64,000 nucleotides of DNA from Flavobacterium gyeonganense (GTDB lineage: Bacteria > Bacteroidota > Bacteroidia > Flavobacteriales > Flavobacteriaceae), in NCBI RefSeq assembly GCF_029625295.1, contig NZ_CP121112.1, positions 3,720,001-3,784,000 of the forward strand, written 5' to 3'. The notes under the pieces are model-generated. The model was not told where the DNA came from and made no database searches. It was given only the letters and a program-made list of their open reading frames with translations. How positions within the stretch are numbered: position 1 is the stretch's first letter; each line of letters begins with the position of its first letter. Made by a program: the position numbers and the translations under genes. Shown piece by piece: positions 36,743-46,380 of the stretch.

Positions 36743-39700
36743 ATGAAACCAAAATTATTATTAATAGTATTGCTACTGTTTACCTCTTTTGCGTTTTCGC
36801 AGACTTTTGATGTAAATGGTACAGTACTGGATGCTTCAGGGATGTCACTGCCTGGAGTAAATGTAAAAGTTAAAAGTTCGTCACAAAGTACCACAACAGA
36901 TTTTGACGGTTCTTTTAAATTATCAGGCCTTTCAAAAGGAACGATAATCGTTTTAAGTTACATCGGTTTTCGAACCCAAGAGGTTTCTGTATCGGATAAC
37001 AGAATAACTGTCAAAATGAACGATGATGCAAAGTCATTGGATGAAGTTGTGGTGATTGGTTATGGTACACAGAAAAAGAGAGATCTTACCGGATCAGTAG
37101 GTTTAGTTGACAGTAAAACGATTGAAGCTTTAAAACCTGTAAAAGTAGAGCAGGCTTTGCAAGGAACTGTTTCAGGGGTAAATGTAACTAGTCAGTCAGG
37201 TGCCCCTGGTGCGGGATTAGATATTCGCATACGTGGTATTGCTACTAATGGTGAAAACAAACCAGCTGCTATTATTGATGGTTATATAGGAGATTTAAGT
37301 TTGCTGAACCCTGGCGATATTGAAACTATTACGGTATTAAAGGATTCCCAAGCTGCTATCTATGGAACTATTGGTGCAAACGGTATCATTTTGATTACTA
37401 CTAAGATGGGGAAAAGAAATACTAAAGCTAAACTTTCATACAATACATATACAGGGTTTCAGGAAACATCAAAAAAGCTACAGACTTTAAATGCTACAGA
37501 ATATGCCCTTTTATTAAATGAAAGTTATGCTAACGCAGGAAAAACAGTTCCCTATCCTAACGTTACTGGTTTAGGAAAAGGCACCGACTGGCAGGATGAA
37601 GTTTTTGGTAAAGGGATACCAATTATCAGTCATGACTTAACTATTTCAGGAGGATCAGAAAAAATAAACTATTCTGTTAGCGGTTCCCATCTTGATCAGG
37701 AAGGAATAGTTGGGGCAGATAAATCTGGATTTTTAAGAAATACTGCCAGAGTAGCTATTGGTGGTGACGTAACTGATAGATTAAAATTTAAGACTAATGT
37801 AATTTATACTTATTTTACAAGAAAAACAGTAAATGAAAACGGATTAGGGTCTGTTTTATTTAATGCTTTAAATATTCCAGCTACAATTAAACCATATGAT
37901 GCAAATGGAAATTTTACAGTAATACCTCTTAATGGGTTAGGAAACGAAATTATTAATCCTTTAGCCCAGATTGCTAACACCTATAATGATTATAATTATA
38001 AAAAACTTAATGGAAGCTTTGGTATAGATTATAAAATTTTTAAAGATTTTGTAATAACGAGTACCATCGGTTTTAATACTTCAAACAGTGAATCGAAAAC
38101 TTTTGGAAAAGAAATTAGTTATGGGGGTAAAGTGTTTGACGTAAAGCAAAGCTCAGTAACTCAGGGAGCTGTAAATGATAATGATTATTCATTTGACCTT
38201 TATGGTACTTACACAAAAAAAGTCGGTGAAAGTCATAATATAGTTGGCGTTATTGGCACTACAATTTACAAAACCTGGGGCAATGGACTTTATGCAACTG
38301 GCTATGATGTGCCTTATAATTCATGGGAATTTGCTGACCTTAAATTAATATCAACTATTTCAAAAGTTTTAAATAACAGTTCTTATGATTATGATGTAAG
38401 AAGATTGTCTTATTTTGGAAGGGTACAATACGATTTTAAAGGCAAATATTTACTTTCTGCTATTATAAGACGCGATGCCTCTTCCAGATTCGGTCCGGCA
38501 AATAAAGTAGCTTATTTTCCTTCTGTCACTGGAGGATGGGTTGTTTCTGACGAAAAATTCTTTGGAAATTCAAAAACAGTTAATTTCTTAAAATTCAGAG
38601 CCAGTTATGGTAGTTTAGGAAATGATCAGATTGGAGATTTTACTTATTTAGGTCAGCTCACAGGAGAAGCTACTTACGTTTTTAATGGCGAATTGGTTAG
38701 TGGCAGGGCTCAGGGTATTCTGCCAAACCCGAATGTGAAATGGGAAGCAGCTAAGAAGTTTGATGTTGGGGTTGATATGAAATTATTAGATAATAAAGTT
38801 TCAGTAGTAGCAGATTATTTTATAGATACCAGAAAAGATTTGCTAATCCCTGGTATTGCAGTTACTGGTATAAGTGGGATAGGTGCACCGGGTGCTGGTG
38901 CTCCAACGATAAATGCCGGTACAGTAAGGAATTCAGGTTTTGAATTTGCTGTCGATTACAAAGAGAAGTTTTCTGATGCTTTTTCTATGAGCGCCGGATA
39001 CAATGTTACTTTTCTTAAAAATAAAGTAATTGAGGTAAATAATGCTACTCATTATATAGAAAGAGGCTCATTTTCTGTGGGGCAGCTTGCGCCAACCAGA
39101 ATGGAAGAAGGAAAGCCAATAGGTTATTTTTATGGATATAAAACTGATGGTATTTTTCAAAATCAGGCAGAAGTTGATGCACACCCTTCTCAACTGGCTT
39201 TAGGAGCAAATGCTGTTCCCGGTGACTTGAGATTTGTAGATATTAATGGAGATGGTGTTGTAGATAGCAAAGACAGAACAAATATTGGAGATCAGATTCC
39301 TGCAGCTACTATGGGATTCAATTTACAGCTCAATTATAAAAATCTGGATTTCGCAGTTTACACTTATGCATCTTTGGGTAATGACTTAATAAGAAACTAC
39401 GAGAGGAATCTGTCAGATGTTAACCATTTGGATTATATATTAGACAGATGGACTGGAGAAGGAACTTCAAATTCGACACCAAGAGTTACAACAGGGGCTA
39501 CATCAAATAGTGTCTTTTCTGATTATTATGTTGATGACGCTTCTTATTTAAGAATTCAAAATGTGCAGTTAGGGTACACATTAGATCCTAAATTAACTCA
39601 AAAAGCCGGAATTACAAAACTTAGACTATATGTTGGGGCCAATAATCTTTACACTTTTACAAAATATAAAGGTTTTGATCCTGGAGCTTCTACCGGAGAT

Positions 39701-39778
39701 CCTATTGCGGGAGGAATTGATTACGGGTTTTATCCGGTACCAAGAACTTATCAATTAGGACTTAATCTTAACTTTTAA
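36743..39778 (+). CDS. SusC/RagA-family TonB-dependent outer membrane glycan transporter
   Basis: A 1011-residue barrel importing oligosaccharides with TonB energy. It has a signal peptide (ends FAFSQ) and a carboxypeptidase-regulatory-like domain (about 22-95, VNGTVLDASGMSLPGVNVKV). The TonB box/plug region is DEVVVIGYGTQKKRDLTGSV, then the plug to about 225 with IRIRGIATNGENKPA and ANGIILITTK. A 22-strand barrel ends in LGLNLNF with terminal Phe. It is the first structural gene of the PUL and starts 11 bases before SusD. The 242-base upstream gap holds the putative regulator target; no exact TAnnTTTG box was found in it, in line with activator control. Confidence 0.95.
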   Translation: MKPKLLLIVLLLFTSFAFSQTFDVNGTVLDASGMSLPGVNVKVKSSSQSTTTDFDGSFKLSGLSKGTIIVLSYIGFRTQEVSVSDNRITVKMNDDAKSLDEVVVIGYGTQKKRDLTGSVGLVDSKTIEALKPVKVEQALQGTVSGVNVTSQSGAPGAGLDIRIRGIATNGENKPAAIIDGYIGDLSLLNPGDIETITVLKDSQAAIYGTIGANGIILITTKMGKRNTKAKLSYNTYTGFQETSKKLQTLNATEYALLLNESYANAGKTVPYPNVTGLGKGTDWQDEVFGKGIPIISHDLTISGGSEKINYSVSGSHLDQEGIVGADKSGFLRNTARVAIGGDVTDRLKFKTNVIYTYFTRKTVNENGLGSVLFNALNIPATIKPYDANGNFTVIPLNGLGNEIINPLAQIANTYNDYNYKKLNGSFGIDYKIFKDFVITSTIGFNTSNSESKTFGKEISYGGKVFDVKQSSVTQGAVNDNDYSFDLYGTYTKKVGESHNIVGVIGTTIYKTWGNGLYATGYDVPYNSWEFADLKLISTISKVLNNSSYDYDVRRLSYFGRVQYDFKGKYLLSAIIRRDASSRFGPANKVAYFPSVTGGWVVSDEKFFGNSKTVNFLKFRASYGSLGNDQIGDFTYLGQLTGEATYVFNGELVSGRAQGILPNPNVKWEAAKKFDVGVDMKLLDNKVSVVADYFIDTRKDLLIPGIAVTGISGIGAPGAGAPTINAGTVRNSGFEFAVDYKEKFSDAFSMSAGYNVTFLKNKVIEVNNATHYIERGSFSVGQLAPTRMEEGKPIGYFYGYKTDGIFQNQAEVDAHPSQLALGANAVPGDLRFVDINGDGVVDSKDRTNIGDQIPAATMGFNLQLNYKNLDFAVYTYASLGNDLIRNYERNLSDVNHLDYILDRWTGEGTSNSTPRVTTGATSNSVFSDYYVDDASYLRIQNVQLGYTLDPKLTQKAGITKLRLYVGANNLYTFTKYKGFDPGASTGDPIAGGIDYGFYPVPRTYQLGLNLNF

Positions 39779-39789
39779 TAGCTATCAAA

Positions 39790-41277
39790 ATGAAAAAATA
39801 TACACAAATATTTCTTTTAACAGGACTACTGTTTTCAACAGTTTTTGTTTCTTGCTCGGATGATTTTGTAGAGACCAAACCACAGTATTCTATAGATTCA
39901 GAAAACTATTTTAACTCAAAGAGTGATTATGATCAGGCATTAGTTGCTGCTTATGACATACTTCAATCTACATACGCCAATGTTTTGCTGGGAGAAATTG
40001 CTTCAGATAATACTTTGTGTGGAGGAGAAAGCCCTACAGACGTTATCGGCTGGCAGCAAATTGATGATATGATTCACACTTCAACAAACAGCAACCTTAA
40101 GAATATATGGGATTGGATGTTTGCAGGTGTGCAAAGAACTAACTATATCCTTGAATTTAAGGATAAAACTGATTTTGAAGGAAAGGCACAACTTCTGGCA
40201 GAAACGCGTTTTCTTAGAGCATATTATCAATTTGAATTAGTAAAATGGTTTGGCGGTATTCCGATGAAAGGCGATGCTAGATTTAAACTTGGAGATGAAA
40301 AAACAATTCCTCGCTCAACAGTAGCAGAAGTATATGCTTCAATAGAAGCTGATTTAACTTTTGCAATTGCTAATTTGTCTCCATTAACATCGACAACTCA
40401 AAAAGGAAGAATTACTAAAGGAGCAGCGCAGGCTTTATTAGGGAAAGCCTATTTATATCAAAAAAAATTTGCACAGGCAGCCACAACTTTAGAAGGTTTA
40501 ATAACTACTTCTCCTTATTCTTTGGTGTCAGATTATAATTCAATATTCGAAATGGAAGGAGAAAACGGACCTGAATCAGTATTTGAAATACAATATACAG
40601 ACGTTGAAGGTGCCGGATTTGGGTGTTTGCAATGCAGCGAAGGGAATGTAGCAGTTGGTTTCAGTGGTATACGTGGTTATGAGGGGCCATTGTTTTCACC
40701 TGGTTTTAGTTTTAATGTTCCAACTCAGGAAAGTGCGGATGCTTTTGAAGTTGGCGACAGACGTAAAGATGTTGCTATATTAGATATTGCAGCCTGGGCA
40801 GCAGCTAATTCTGGTGTTAAGTATAGTAAAGGAAATGAGGATACGGGTTTTTTTAACCGAAAATATTTACCAAGAAAAAGAAGCGCGAATGCTGCGGGAG
40901 ATTTGAATTTGACGAATCCAAATAATTACAGGGCTATTCGTTATGCTGATGTTTTATTAATGGCTGCTGAAGCTTACAACAGAGGAGGAATTGATGATGG
41001 TAAAGCAAGAGGATATCTGAATCAGGTGAGAAGACGTGCTTTTGGAGATACTAATCATGATATATCAGCTTCAGGAGCTGCATTAACTGATTTTATTTTA
41101 GCAGAAAGAAGACTGGAACTTTTTGGAGAAGGACATCGTTTTTTTGATTTGGTGAGAACTGGAAAAGCAGTTGGGAAAATACCCGGTTTTGAAAAAGATA
41201 AAAACGAGTTATTTCCGATTCCAATTGAGGAGATTCAATTTGCAAACGGAAGCTGGAAACAAAATCCCGGATATTAA
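39790..41277 (+). CDS. SusD/RagB-family surface glycan-binding lipoprotein
   Basis: A 495-residue partner of SusC that forms the lid of the outer membrane importer. Lipobox FVSC is followed by SDDF, the acidic residues expected of surface lipoproteins. Typical SusD parts are an N-terminal ENYFNSKSDYDQALVAAYD helix, TPR-like helices including FLRAYYQFELVKWFGG and GAAQALLGKAYLYQKK, and the C-terminal RAIRYADVLLMAAEAYNR and FILAERRLELFGEGHRFFDL region ending ELFPIPIEEI. The gene is tightly spaced on both sides (11 and 12 bases), so it is in one operon with SusC. Confidence 0.95.
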   Translation: MKKYTQIFLLTGLLFSTVFVSCSDDFVETKPQYSIDSENYFNSKSDYDQALVAAYDILQSTYANVLLGEIASDNTLCGGESPTDVIGWQQIDDMIHTSTNSNLKNIWDWMFAGVQRTNYILEFKDKTDFEGKAQLLAETRFLRAYYQFELVKWFGGIPMKGDARFKLGDEKTIPRSTVAEVYASIEADLTFAIANLSPLTSTTQKGRITKGAAQALLGKAYLYQKKFAQAATTLEGLITTSPYSLVSDYNSIFEMEGENGPESVFEIQYTDVEGAGFGCLQCSEGNVAVGFSGIRGYEGPLFSPGFSFNVPTQESADAFEVGDRRKDVAILDIAAWAAANSGVKYSKGNEDTGFFNRKYLPRKRSANAAGDLNLTNPNNYRAIRYADVLLMAAEAYNRGGIDDGKARGYLNQVRRRAFGDTNHDISASGAALTDFILAERRLELFGEGHRFFDLVRTGKAVGKIPGFEKDKNELFPIPIEEIQFANGSWKQNPGY

Positions 41278-41289
41278 AAAGCATCAATC

Positions 41290-42915
41290 ATGAAAAAAAT
41301 ACATTTTATTATAAGTTTTTTTGTTTTGACAATCCTGATGGGTTGTGCAAGCGATAACAGCGATATTGATTTAGACAGTATAGCTGTACCTGAAAATATA
41401 TCGGCCTTGACTACGGTAACACAGGATAATTCAGGAAAAGTTACTTTTTTGCCTAAAGGAGAAGGAGCAACACAATACAAAGTTGATTTTGGTGATGGAA
41501 GTACCGTTTCAGAATATATTTCGCCAGGAGCTACAGTGACACACGCATATGCTGAAGGTGTTTATACTGCTAAAATCATAGCGATGGGATTAAATGGGAA
41601 AACTACCGAAGTAGCTCAGCAGGTAGTAGTTTCTTTTAAAGCCCCTGAGAATTTAGTAGTTGTGGTAACGAATGATTTATCAGTATCTAAAAAAATAACA
41701 GTAAAAGCGACTGCTGATTATGCTTTATTTTATGATGTTTATTTTGGAGAAGCAGGAAAACCAGATCCAATTTCGGCAAATAACGGTGAATCGGTTTCCT
41801 ATACGTACCAAAATGCAGGAGTGTATACCATTCGTGTGGTTTCAAAAAGTGCTGCCGTTAAAACTACAGAATATAAAACTGAGGTTACTGCCAAACTGGT
41901 TCTTAATCCAACAACATCAGCTCCGGCTCCGCCAAACAGACAAGCTGGTGATGTGATTTCTATTTATGGTTCTAAATACACCAATGTTGCAGGAACGAAT
42001 TATTTCCCGGACTGGGGTCAGGCAGGTCAAGGAAGCAGTTGGACAGAATTTGATTTAAATGGAGACAAGATGTTGAATTATATCAAATTAAGTTATCAGG
42101 GAATCGCATTGGCAGATGGTACATCAGTAGATGTTTCGGGTATGGAATATTTGCATATGGATGTCTGGACAGCAGATTTGCAGAAAATTGAAACTTCATT
42201 GATTAATGTTGGTCCTTCAGAAAAACCTGTAACAAAAGATCTTACTGCAAATCAGTGGACAAGTATTGATATTCCAATTTCAGCATTTACAAGCCAGGGA
42301 TTGTCAGTTGATAAAATTTTTCAGTTAAAATTAGTTGGAACACCATGGGCTGGCGGAACAGTGTTTATTGATAATATTTATTTCTATAAAACAGCTGCTC
42401 AATCTGTGCAATTGCCTCTTGATTTCGAATCAGCTAGCTTAACTTATGCTTGGGGTGGTTTTGGAGATGCAGGTTTTGGACCAATTCCTGTTTCAGTTGT
42501 TACAAATCCTGATAAAACAGGAGCTAATACATCAAATAAAGTAGTTAAAATTGAGAAAACATCCGGAGCTCAGGTTTGGGCTGGTGCAAGTCTGAATTTA
42601 GAAAATACAATTGATTTTACTAAAGGTACTACAGTAAAAGTAACTGTTTTGTCTCCTAAAGTTGGTGCTGATATTTTATATAAAATGGAAGCTTCAACAT
42701 CTCCAAAAGACGGAAATGGAAATCCAACAGTATTTTTCGAAGCACATGCCACTACCACAACAGCAAATGCATGGCAGGTATTAACTTTTGATTTGACAAC
42801 TGCACCAGGTTTTAATGCTGCTAATAAATACGACCGAGTTATTTTATTCCCTGACTTTGGGCAAATGGGAACAGGTTCGACCTATTACTTCGATGATATA
42901 AAACAATCCAATTAA
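41290..42915 (+). CDS. PKD-containing glycan-binding surface lipoprotein (SusE-position)
   Basis: A 541-residue lipoprotein (lipobox LMGC, Cys18, then ASDN). Two PKD-like domains follow: about 38-115 with YKVDFGDGSTVSEYISPGA and VTHAYAEGVYTAKII, and about 120-200 with the similar SYTYQNAGVYTIRVV. Two consecutive beta-sandwich modules (about 215-370 and 375-541) resemble carbohydrate-binding modules; each contains paired YFYDNI-like strands (FIDNIYFYK and YYFDDIKQ at their ends). No catalytic residues are seen. Position right after SusD is that of SusE-type surface glycan-binding proteins, so it probably captures the polymer for the GH16 enzyme next to it. Function is inferred from context. 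Confidence 0.8.
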   Translation: MKKIHFIISFFVLTILMGCASDNSDIDLDSIAVPENISALTTVTQDNSGKVTFLPKGEGATQYKVDFGDGSTVSEYISPGATVTHAYAEGVYTAKIIAMGLNGKTTEVAQQVVVSFKAPENLVVVVTNDLSVSKKITVKATADYALFYDVYFGEAGKPDPISANNGESVSYTYQNAGVYTIRVVSKSAAVKTTEYKTEVTAKLVLNPTTSAPAPPNRQAGDVISIYGSKYTNVAGTNYFPDWGQAGQGSSWTEFDLNGDKMLNYIKLSYQGIALADGTSVDVSGMEYLHMDVWTADLQKIETSLINVGPSEKPVTKDLTANQWTSIDIPISAFTSQGLSVDKIFQLKLVGTPWAGGTVFIDNIYFYKTAAQSVQLPLDFESASLTYAWGGFGDAGFGPIPVSVVTNPDKTGANTSNKVVKIEKTSGAQVWAGASLNLENTIDFTKGTTVKVTVLSPKVGADILYKMEASTSPKDGNGNPTVFFEAHATTTTANAWQVLTFDLTTAPGFNAANKYDRVILFPDFGQMGTGSTYYFDDIKQSN

Positions 42916-42926
42916 AATAAGAAATC

Positions 42927-44594
42927 ATGAGCAAAAAAATAATCATAAAAATAGTATCCTTATTTGCGATTCTCCTGATGATTGGTTGTCAGAAAGATGA
43001 TTACACTTTTGGAGACATAACTGCTCCAACAAATATTCAGATAACTGCTGAAATTGTTGGAAAAACAGCTGCGGAACCCTATGGAGACGGATCAGGAATT
43101 GTTAAACTTGTAGCTACAGGAGATGATGTTATTTCATATAGATATGTATTTAGCGATGGGACTTCAGAAAATTCCCCTGGTGGACATTTTGATAAACGAT
43201 TTACTAAAACGGGCGTAAATAAATATATAGTTACAGCTATTGCTTACGGAAGAGGAGGTATAGCTAGTAATACTACGATTGAAGTTGAGGTTTTAAGTAA
43301 TTTTAGTGATCCGGAAGCAGTTGACTTTCTAACTGGAGGATCGTCTAAAAAATGGTATTGGTCGGCTTCTGAACCAGGACATTTAGGGGTGGGACAAAAT
43401 GATGGTGATGCAACTAAAAATTATTATGCGAACTATTATCAGGCAGGTGCATTTGAAAAAGCAGCCTCACCAGTCAGTAGCTGTTTGTACGAAAACGTAT
43501 TGACTTTTTCTTTAGAAGGAGAACAATTAAAATACGAATTGAATAATGGCGGTTCTACCTTTTTTAATGCTGCTTTTGCAAGTGTAGCAGGAGGAAGTTC
43601 ACCTGATGACGCTTGTCTGGCATATAATGCAGGAGGTGTGAAAAATGTATCCCTGAGTCCGTCAGAATCTGTTGTGACTAAAAATCCTAATCATGCTACA
43701 CAAACAAGAGGTACTATGTTAAATTTCTCTGATGGTGGTTTTATGGGGTATTATATCGGTCAGAGTTCTTATGAGATTTTATCTATCACGGCTAACAGGA
43801 TGGTAGTTAGAGCTGTTATGGGGGGCAATCCTGCACTAGCGTGGTACCATATATTTACGACAACAAAACCAACTCAGGTTCCGGATACAGATGTAGATTA
43901 TACTAATTTGGTATGGTCAGATGAGTTTAATACTGATGGTGCTCCTGATCCGGTTAAATGGGGTTATAATTTAGGAACCGGAGATAATGGCTGGGGAAAT
44001 AATGAAAAACAAAATTATACTAATTCTGCGACGAATGTAATCGTTCAGGGCGGAAGTCTTAAAATTACTGCCAAAAAAGAATCTTCCGGAGGAGCCGCTT
44101 ATTCATCAGCAAGATTGGTAAGTGATAATAAATTCAAATTCAAATACGGAAAAGTAGAAGTAAGAGCCAAACTTCCAACAGGTGCCGGAACCTGGCCTGC
44201 GATCTGGATGTTAGGACAAAATTACGCAACAAGTCCGTGGCCTGCCTGTGGTGAAATTGATATTATGGAGCATGTAGGAAACAATCAAAATGTAATTCAT
44301 GGTACACTCCATTATCCAGGTCGCTCTGGAGGAAACGCTGACACAGGCAGTAAAACAATCGCCAATGTTTCAACTGAATTTCATGTATATAAAGCGGTTT
44401 GGAGCCCGGCATCCATAAAAATATATGCTGATGATACACTCATACATTCTGTTGCGAATACTACTTCGTTGCCGTTTAACAGCGACTTCTTTTTAATATT
44501 AAATGTAGCAATGGGAGGAAACCTTGGAGGGAATATCGATCCTGCTTTTACACAGTCTTCTATGGAGATTGATTATGTAAGGGTATATCAATAA
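42927..44594 (+). CDS. Surface GH16 beta-glucanase lipoprotein with PKD domain (laminarinase type)
   Basis: A 555-residue endo-beta-glucanase lipoprotein. Lipobox MIGC (Cys21) followed by QKDD is the textbook surface-export signal of Bacteroidetes. A PKD-like domain (about 32-123) comes first. A second beta domain (about 130-315, KKWYWSASEPGHLGVG) recurs in flavobacterial PUL lipoproteins. The GH16 catalytic domain is at about 327-555, with the GEIDIMEHVG motif (nucleophile Glu443, Asp445, acid/base Glu448), WPAIWMLG and a YVRVYQ end. The six-residue insert form EIDIME (rather than EIDIE) is the laminarinase/beta-1,3-glucanase type. It shares the operon with SusC/D, 11 bases after the previous gene. 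Confidence 0.93.
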   Translation: MSKKIIIKIVSLFAILLMIGCQKDDYTFGDITAPTNIQITAEIVGKTAAEPYGDGSGIVKLVATGDDVISYRYVFSDGTSENSPGGHFDKRFTKTGVNKYIVTAIAYGRGGIASNTTIEVEVLSNFSDPEAVDFLTGGSSKKWYWSASEPGHLGVGQNDGDATKNYYANYYQAGAFEKAASPVSSCLYENVLTFSLEGEQLKYELNNGGSTFFNAAFASVAGGSSPDDACLAYNAGGVKNVSLSPSESVVTKNPNHATQTRGTMLNFSDGGFMGYYIGQSSYEILSITANRMVVRAVMGGNPALAWYHIFTTTKPTQVPDTDVDYTNLVWSDEFNTDGAPDPVKWGYNLGTGDNGWGNNEKQNYTNSATNVIVQGGSLKITAKKESSGGAAYSSARLVSDNKFKFKYGKVEVRAKLPTGAGTWPAIWMLGQNYATSPWPACGEIDIMEHVGNNQNVIHGTLHYPGRSGGNADTGSKTIANVSTEFHVYKAVWSPASIKIYADDTLIHSVANTTSLPFNSDFFLILNVAMGGNLGGNIDPAFTQSSMEIDYVRVYQ

Positions 44595-44621
44595 AATAAT
44601 TAATTAATATGATGAAAATTG

Positions 44622-44645
44622 GAAGGTCAGTTTTTGCTGGCCTTC
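44622..44645 (+). terminator. Hairpin between the two GH16 genes
   Basis: Nine-base arms GAAGGTCAG / CTGGCCTTC (one G-T wobble) with loop TTTTTG are followed by TTAATTTCTTAATTT. The lack of a pure T run makes it a weak terminator; it may only reduce read-through into the second GH16. Confidence 0.5.
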
Positions 44646-44674
44646 TTAATTTCTTAATTTAAAAAAATATTGAC

Positions 44675-45430
44675 ATGAAAAAAGTAATGTTGCTTTTTAT
44701 AATTAGTAGTTTTTGCATGGCGCAGGGACTAAAAAGAAAACTGATTTGGGAAGAAAATTTTAATAATAAGGTAAACGAATCTGTATGGAATTTTGAAGTC
44801 GGTGACGGATGTCCAAATCTTTGCGGCTGGGGAAATAATGAAAGACAAATTTATACCAAAACCAATCATGAAATAAAAGAAGGTAATTTGGTCATTGAAG
44901 CCAGAAAAGAAGGCGAAAAGTATACTTCTACAAAAATTACCACTAAAGGAAAAAAAGAGTTTTTGTATGGCCGAATTGAAGCAAGGGCAAAACTGCCCAT
45001 TGGTCATGGTCTATGGCCAGCATTTTGGATGTTAGGTGCCAATATTGATGAGGTAAAATGGCCTAAAACGGGAGAAATTGATATTTTAGAGTATATAGGC
45101 AGAGACCCGCATATGGTTTATACCACCCTGCATACTCAGGACAGTCATGGAAATACAATTAATACCAAAAGAACTGAGTTTCCTAAGATAGAAGAAGGAT
45201 ATCATATTTATGCGATTGAGTGGAATAAAGATAAAATTGATTTTTTCGTTGACGAAATTTTGGTTTATACTTTTAATCCTGAAGTTAAAAATGAAGATAC
45301 CTGGCCTTTTAATAAACCATTTTATATCATTATTAATTTAGCTGTTGGAGGAAATTTTGGAGGGCCGGCTGTTGATGATACAGTTTTGCCTCAAAAATTT
45401 TATATTGATTATGTCCGTGTATATAAATAA
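44675..45430 (+). CDS. Secreted GH16 beta-glucanase
   Basis: A compact 251-residue GH16 enzyme without accessory domains. It has a non-lipid signal peptide (ends SFCMAQG), so it is probably periplasmic or secreted rather than surface-anchored. Catalytic motif GEIDILEYIG: nucleophile Glu134, Asp136, acid/base Glu139, again the laminarinase-type form. Other conserved parts are GWGNNERQIYT, YGRIEARAKLP and WPAFWMLG, and the end is FYIDYVRVYK. It would cut imported or surface-released beta-1,3-glucan oligomers. It shares motifs with the neighbouring GH16, so the two likely divide the work between surface and periplasm. No GH3 or GH17 exo-enzyme is present in the window. Confidence 0.93.
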   Translation: MKKVMLLFIISSFCMAQGLKRKLIWEENFNNKVNESVWNFEVGDGCPNLCGWGNNERQIYTKTNHEIKEGNLVIEARKEGEKYTSTKITTKGKKEFLYGRIEARAKLPIGHGLWPAFWMLGANIDEVKWPKTGEIDILEYIGRDPHMVYTTLHTQDSHGNTINTKRTEFPKIEEGYHIYAIEWNKDKIDFFVDEILVYTFNPEVKNEDTWPFNKPFYIIINLAVGGNFGGPAVDDTVLPQKFYIDYVRVYK

Positions 45431-45446
45431 TATAAAATAACTACTA

Positions 45447-45509
45447 TTAAAAAAAGGGGTGTAACTTGTTTGAAATAAATAATTTAGATAAGTGCACTTC
45501 TTTTTTTAA
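45447..45509 (+). terminator. PUL end terminator
   Basis: Fifteen-base arms (45447-45461 and 45495-45509) pair with two G-T wobbles across a 33-base loop, and the 3' arm carries seven T. It lies 17 bases after the last GH16 stop. The rest of 45431-45745 holds no gene. Confidence 0.6.
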
Positions 45510-45615
45510 TTGTTAAAACATTTAAATTATTTAGGATTTAAACGCACTTTATCGATAAAATTTAAAATTAATTATTATTATTTCGAATTTTACTACTAAT
45601 TATTCTTCTGTTCAT

Positions 45616-45647
45616 TTGCTTTTTAAAATAAAAATGTGTTAAATTTG
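45616..45647 (+). promoter_or_regulatory. Predicted promoter of the ECF sigma gene
   Basis: TTG at 45616-45618, a 21-base spacer and TAAATTTG at 45640-45647 match the main sigma factor consensus. The ATG is 99 bases further at 45746, so the leader would be about 90 bases, AT-rich and without an obvious fold. Confidence 0.55.
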
Positions 45648-45745
45648 GACATATTATTAACAAACTCAAAAAAGATAAGCCTATATAATAAAATTACTTT
45701 TTAGAAAATTACTCCAAATTTAAACAACTAAAAAAGTAGTATATT

Positions 45746-46330
45746 ATGGCTGATCTGCATATTCCTGACGCTCTATTGGTTAAAAATTATGTTGAAGGCA
45801 ATGAAAATGCTTTAGCAACATTAATAAAAAGGCATGAATCTAAAATCTATGGATTCATATATTCAAAGATTGCTGATAGAGATATTTCAAATGATATTTT
45901 TCAGGATACATTTATTAAGGTTATTAAAACTTTAAAATCCAACTCATACAACGAAGAAGGTAAATTCCTGCCTTGGGTGATGCGAATTTCTCATAATTTA
46001 ATTGTGGATCACTTTCGAAAAACCAAAAAAATGCCAATGTACAGAGAAACAGAAGAGTTTTCGATTTTTTCGATTATGTCTGATGATTCTTTAACTATTG
46101 AAGGTAAAATGATTTTGGACCAGGTCGAAGTTGATCTTAAAAAACTGATTCAGGAGCTTCCCGATGATCAAAAAGAAGTATTGATAATGCGCATGTATCA
46201 GGATATGAGTTTCAAGGAAATCTCTGAATTAACCGGTGTAAGTATCAACACAGCATTAGGCAGAATGCGTTATGCACTAATGAATTTAAGAAAAATAATT
46301 GATAAGCATCAAATTATTTTAACCAATTAA
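45746..46330 (+). CDS. ECF-type RNA polymerase sigma-70 factor
   Basis: A 194-residue alternative sigma factor with only regions 2 and 4. Region 2 (about 24-92) has YGFIYSKIADRDISNDIFQDTFIKVI and the DNA-melting/binding helix LPWVMRISHNLIVDHFRK. Region 4 (about 125-185) has LPDDQKEVLIMRMYQDMSFKEI, the HTH ISELTGVSINTALGRMRYAL. No anti-sigma gene of the FecR or zinc-binding kind is adjacent; instead a 47-residue ORF follows. It is not part of the PUL operon, as it has its own promoter and the PUL a terminator. Family secure; regulon unknown. Confidence 0.92.
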   Translation: MADLHIPDALLVKNYVEGNENALATLIKRHESKIYGFIYSKIADRDISNDIFQDTFIKVIKTLKSNSYNEEGKFLPWVMRISHNLIVDHFRKTKKMPMYRETEEFSIFSIMSDDSLTIEGKMILDQVEVDLKKLIQELPDDQKEVLIMRMYQDMSFKEISELTGVSINTALGRMRYALMNLRKIIDKHQIILTN

Positions 46331-46380
46331 TACTATTTTAGATATTGTCGCGTTATACTGGTATAAAACATTTTCATAGT

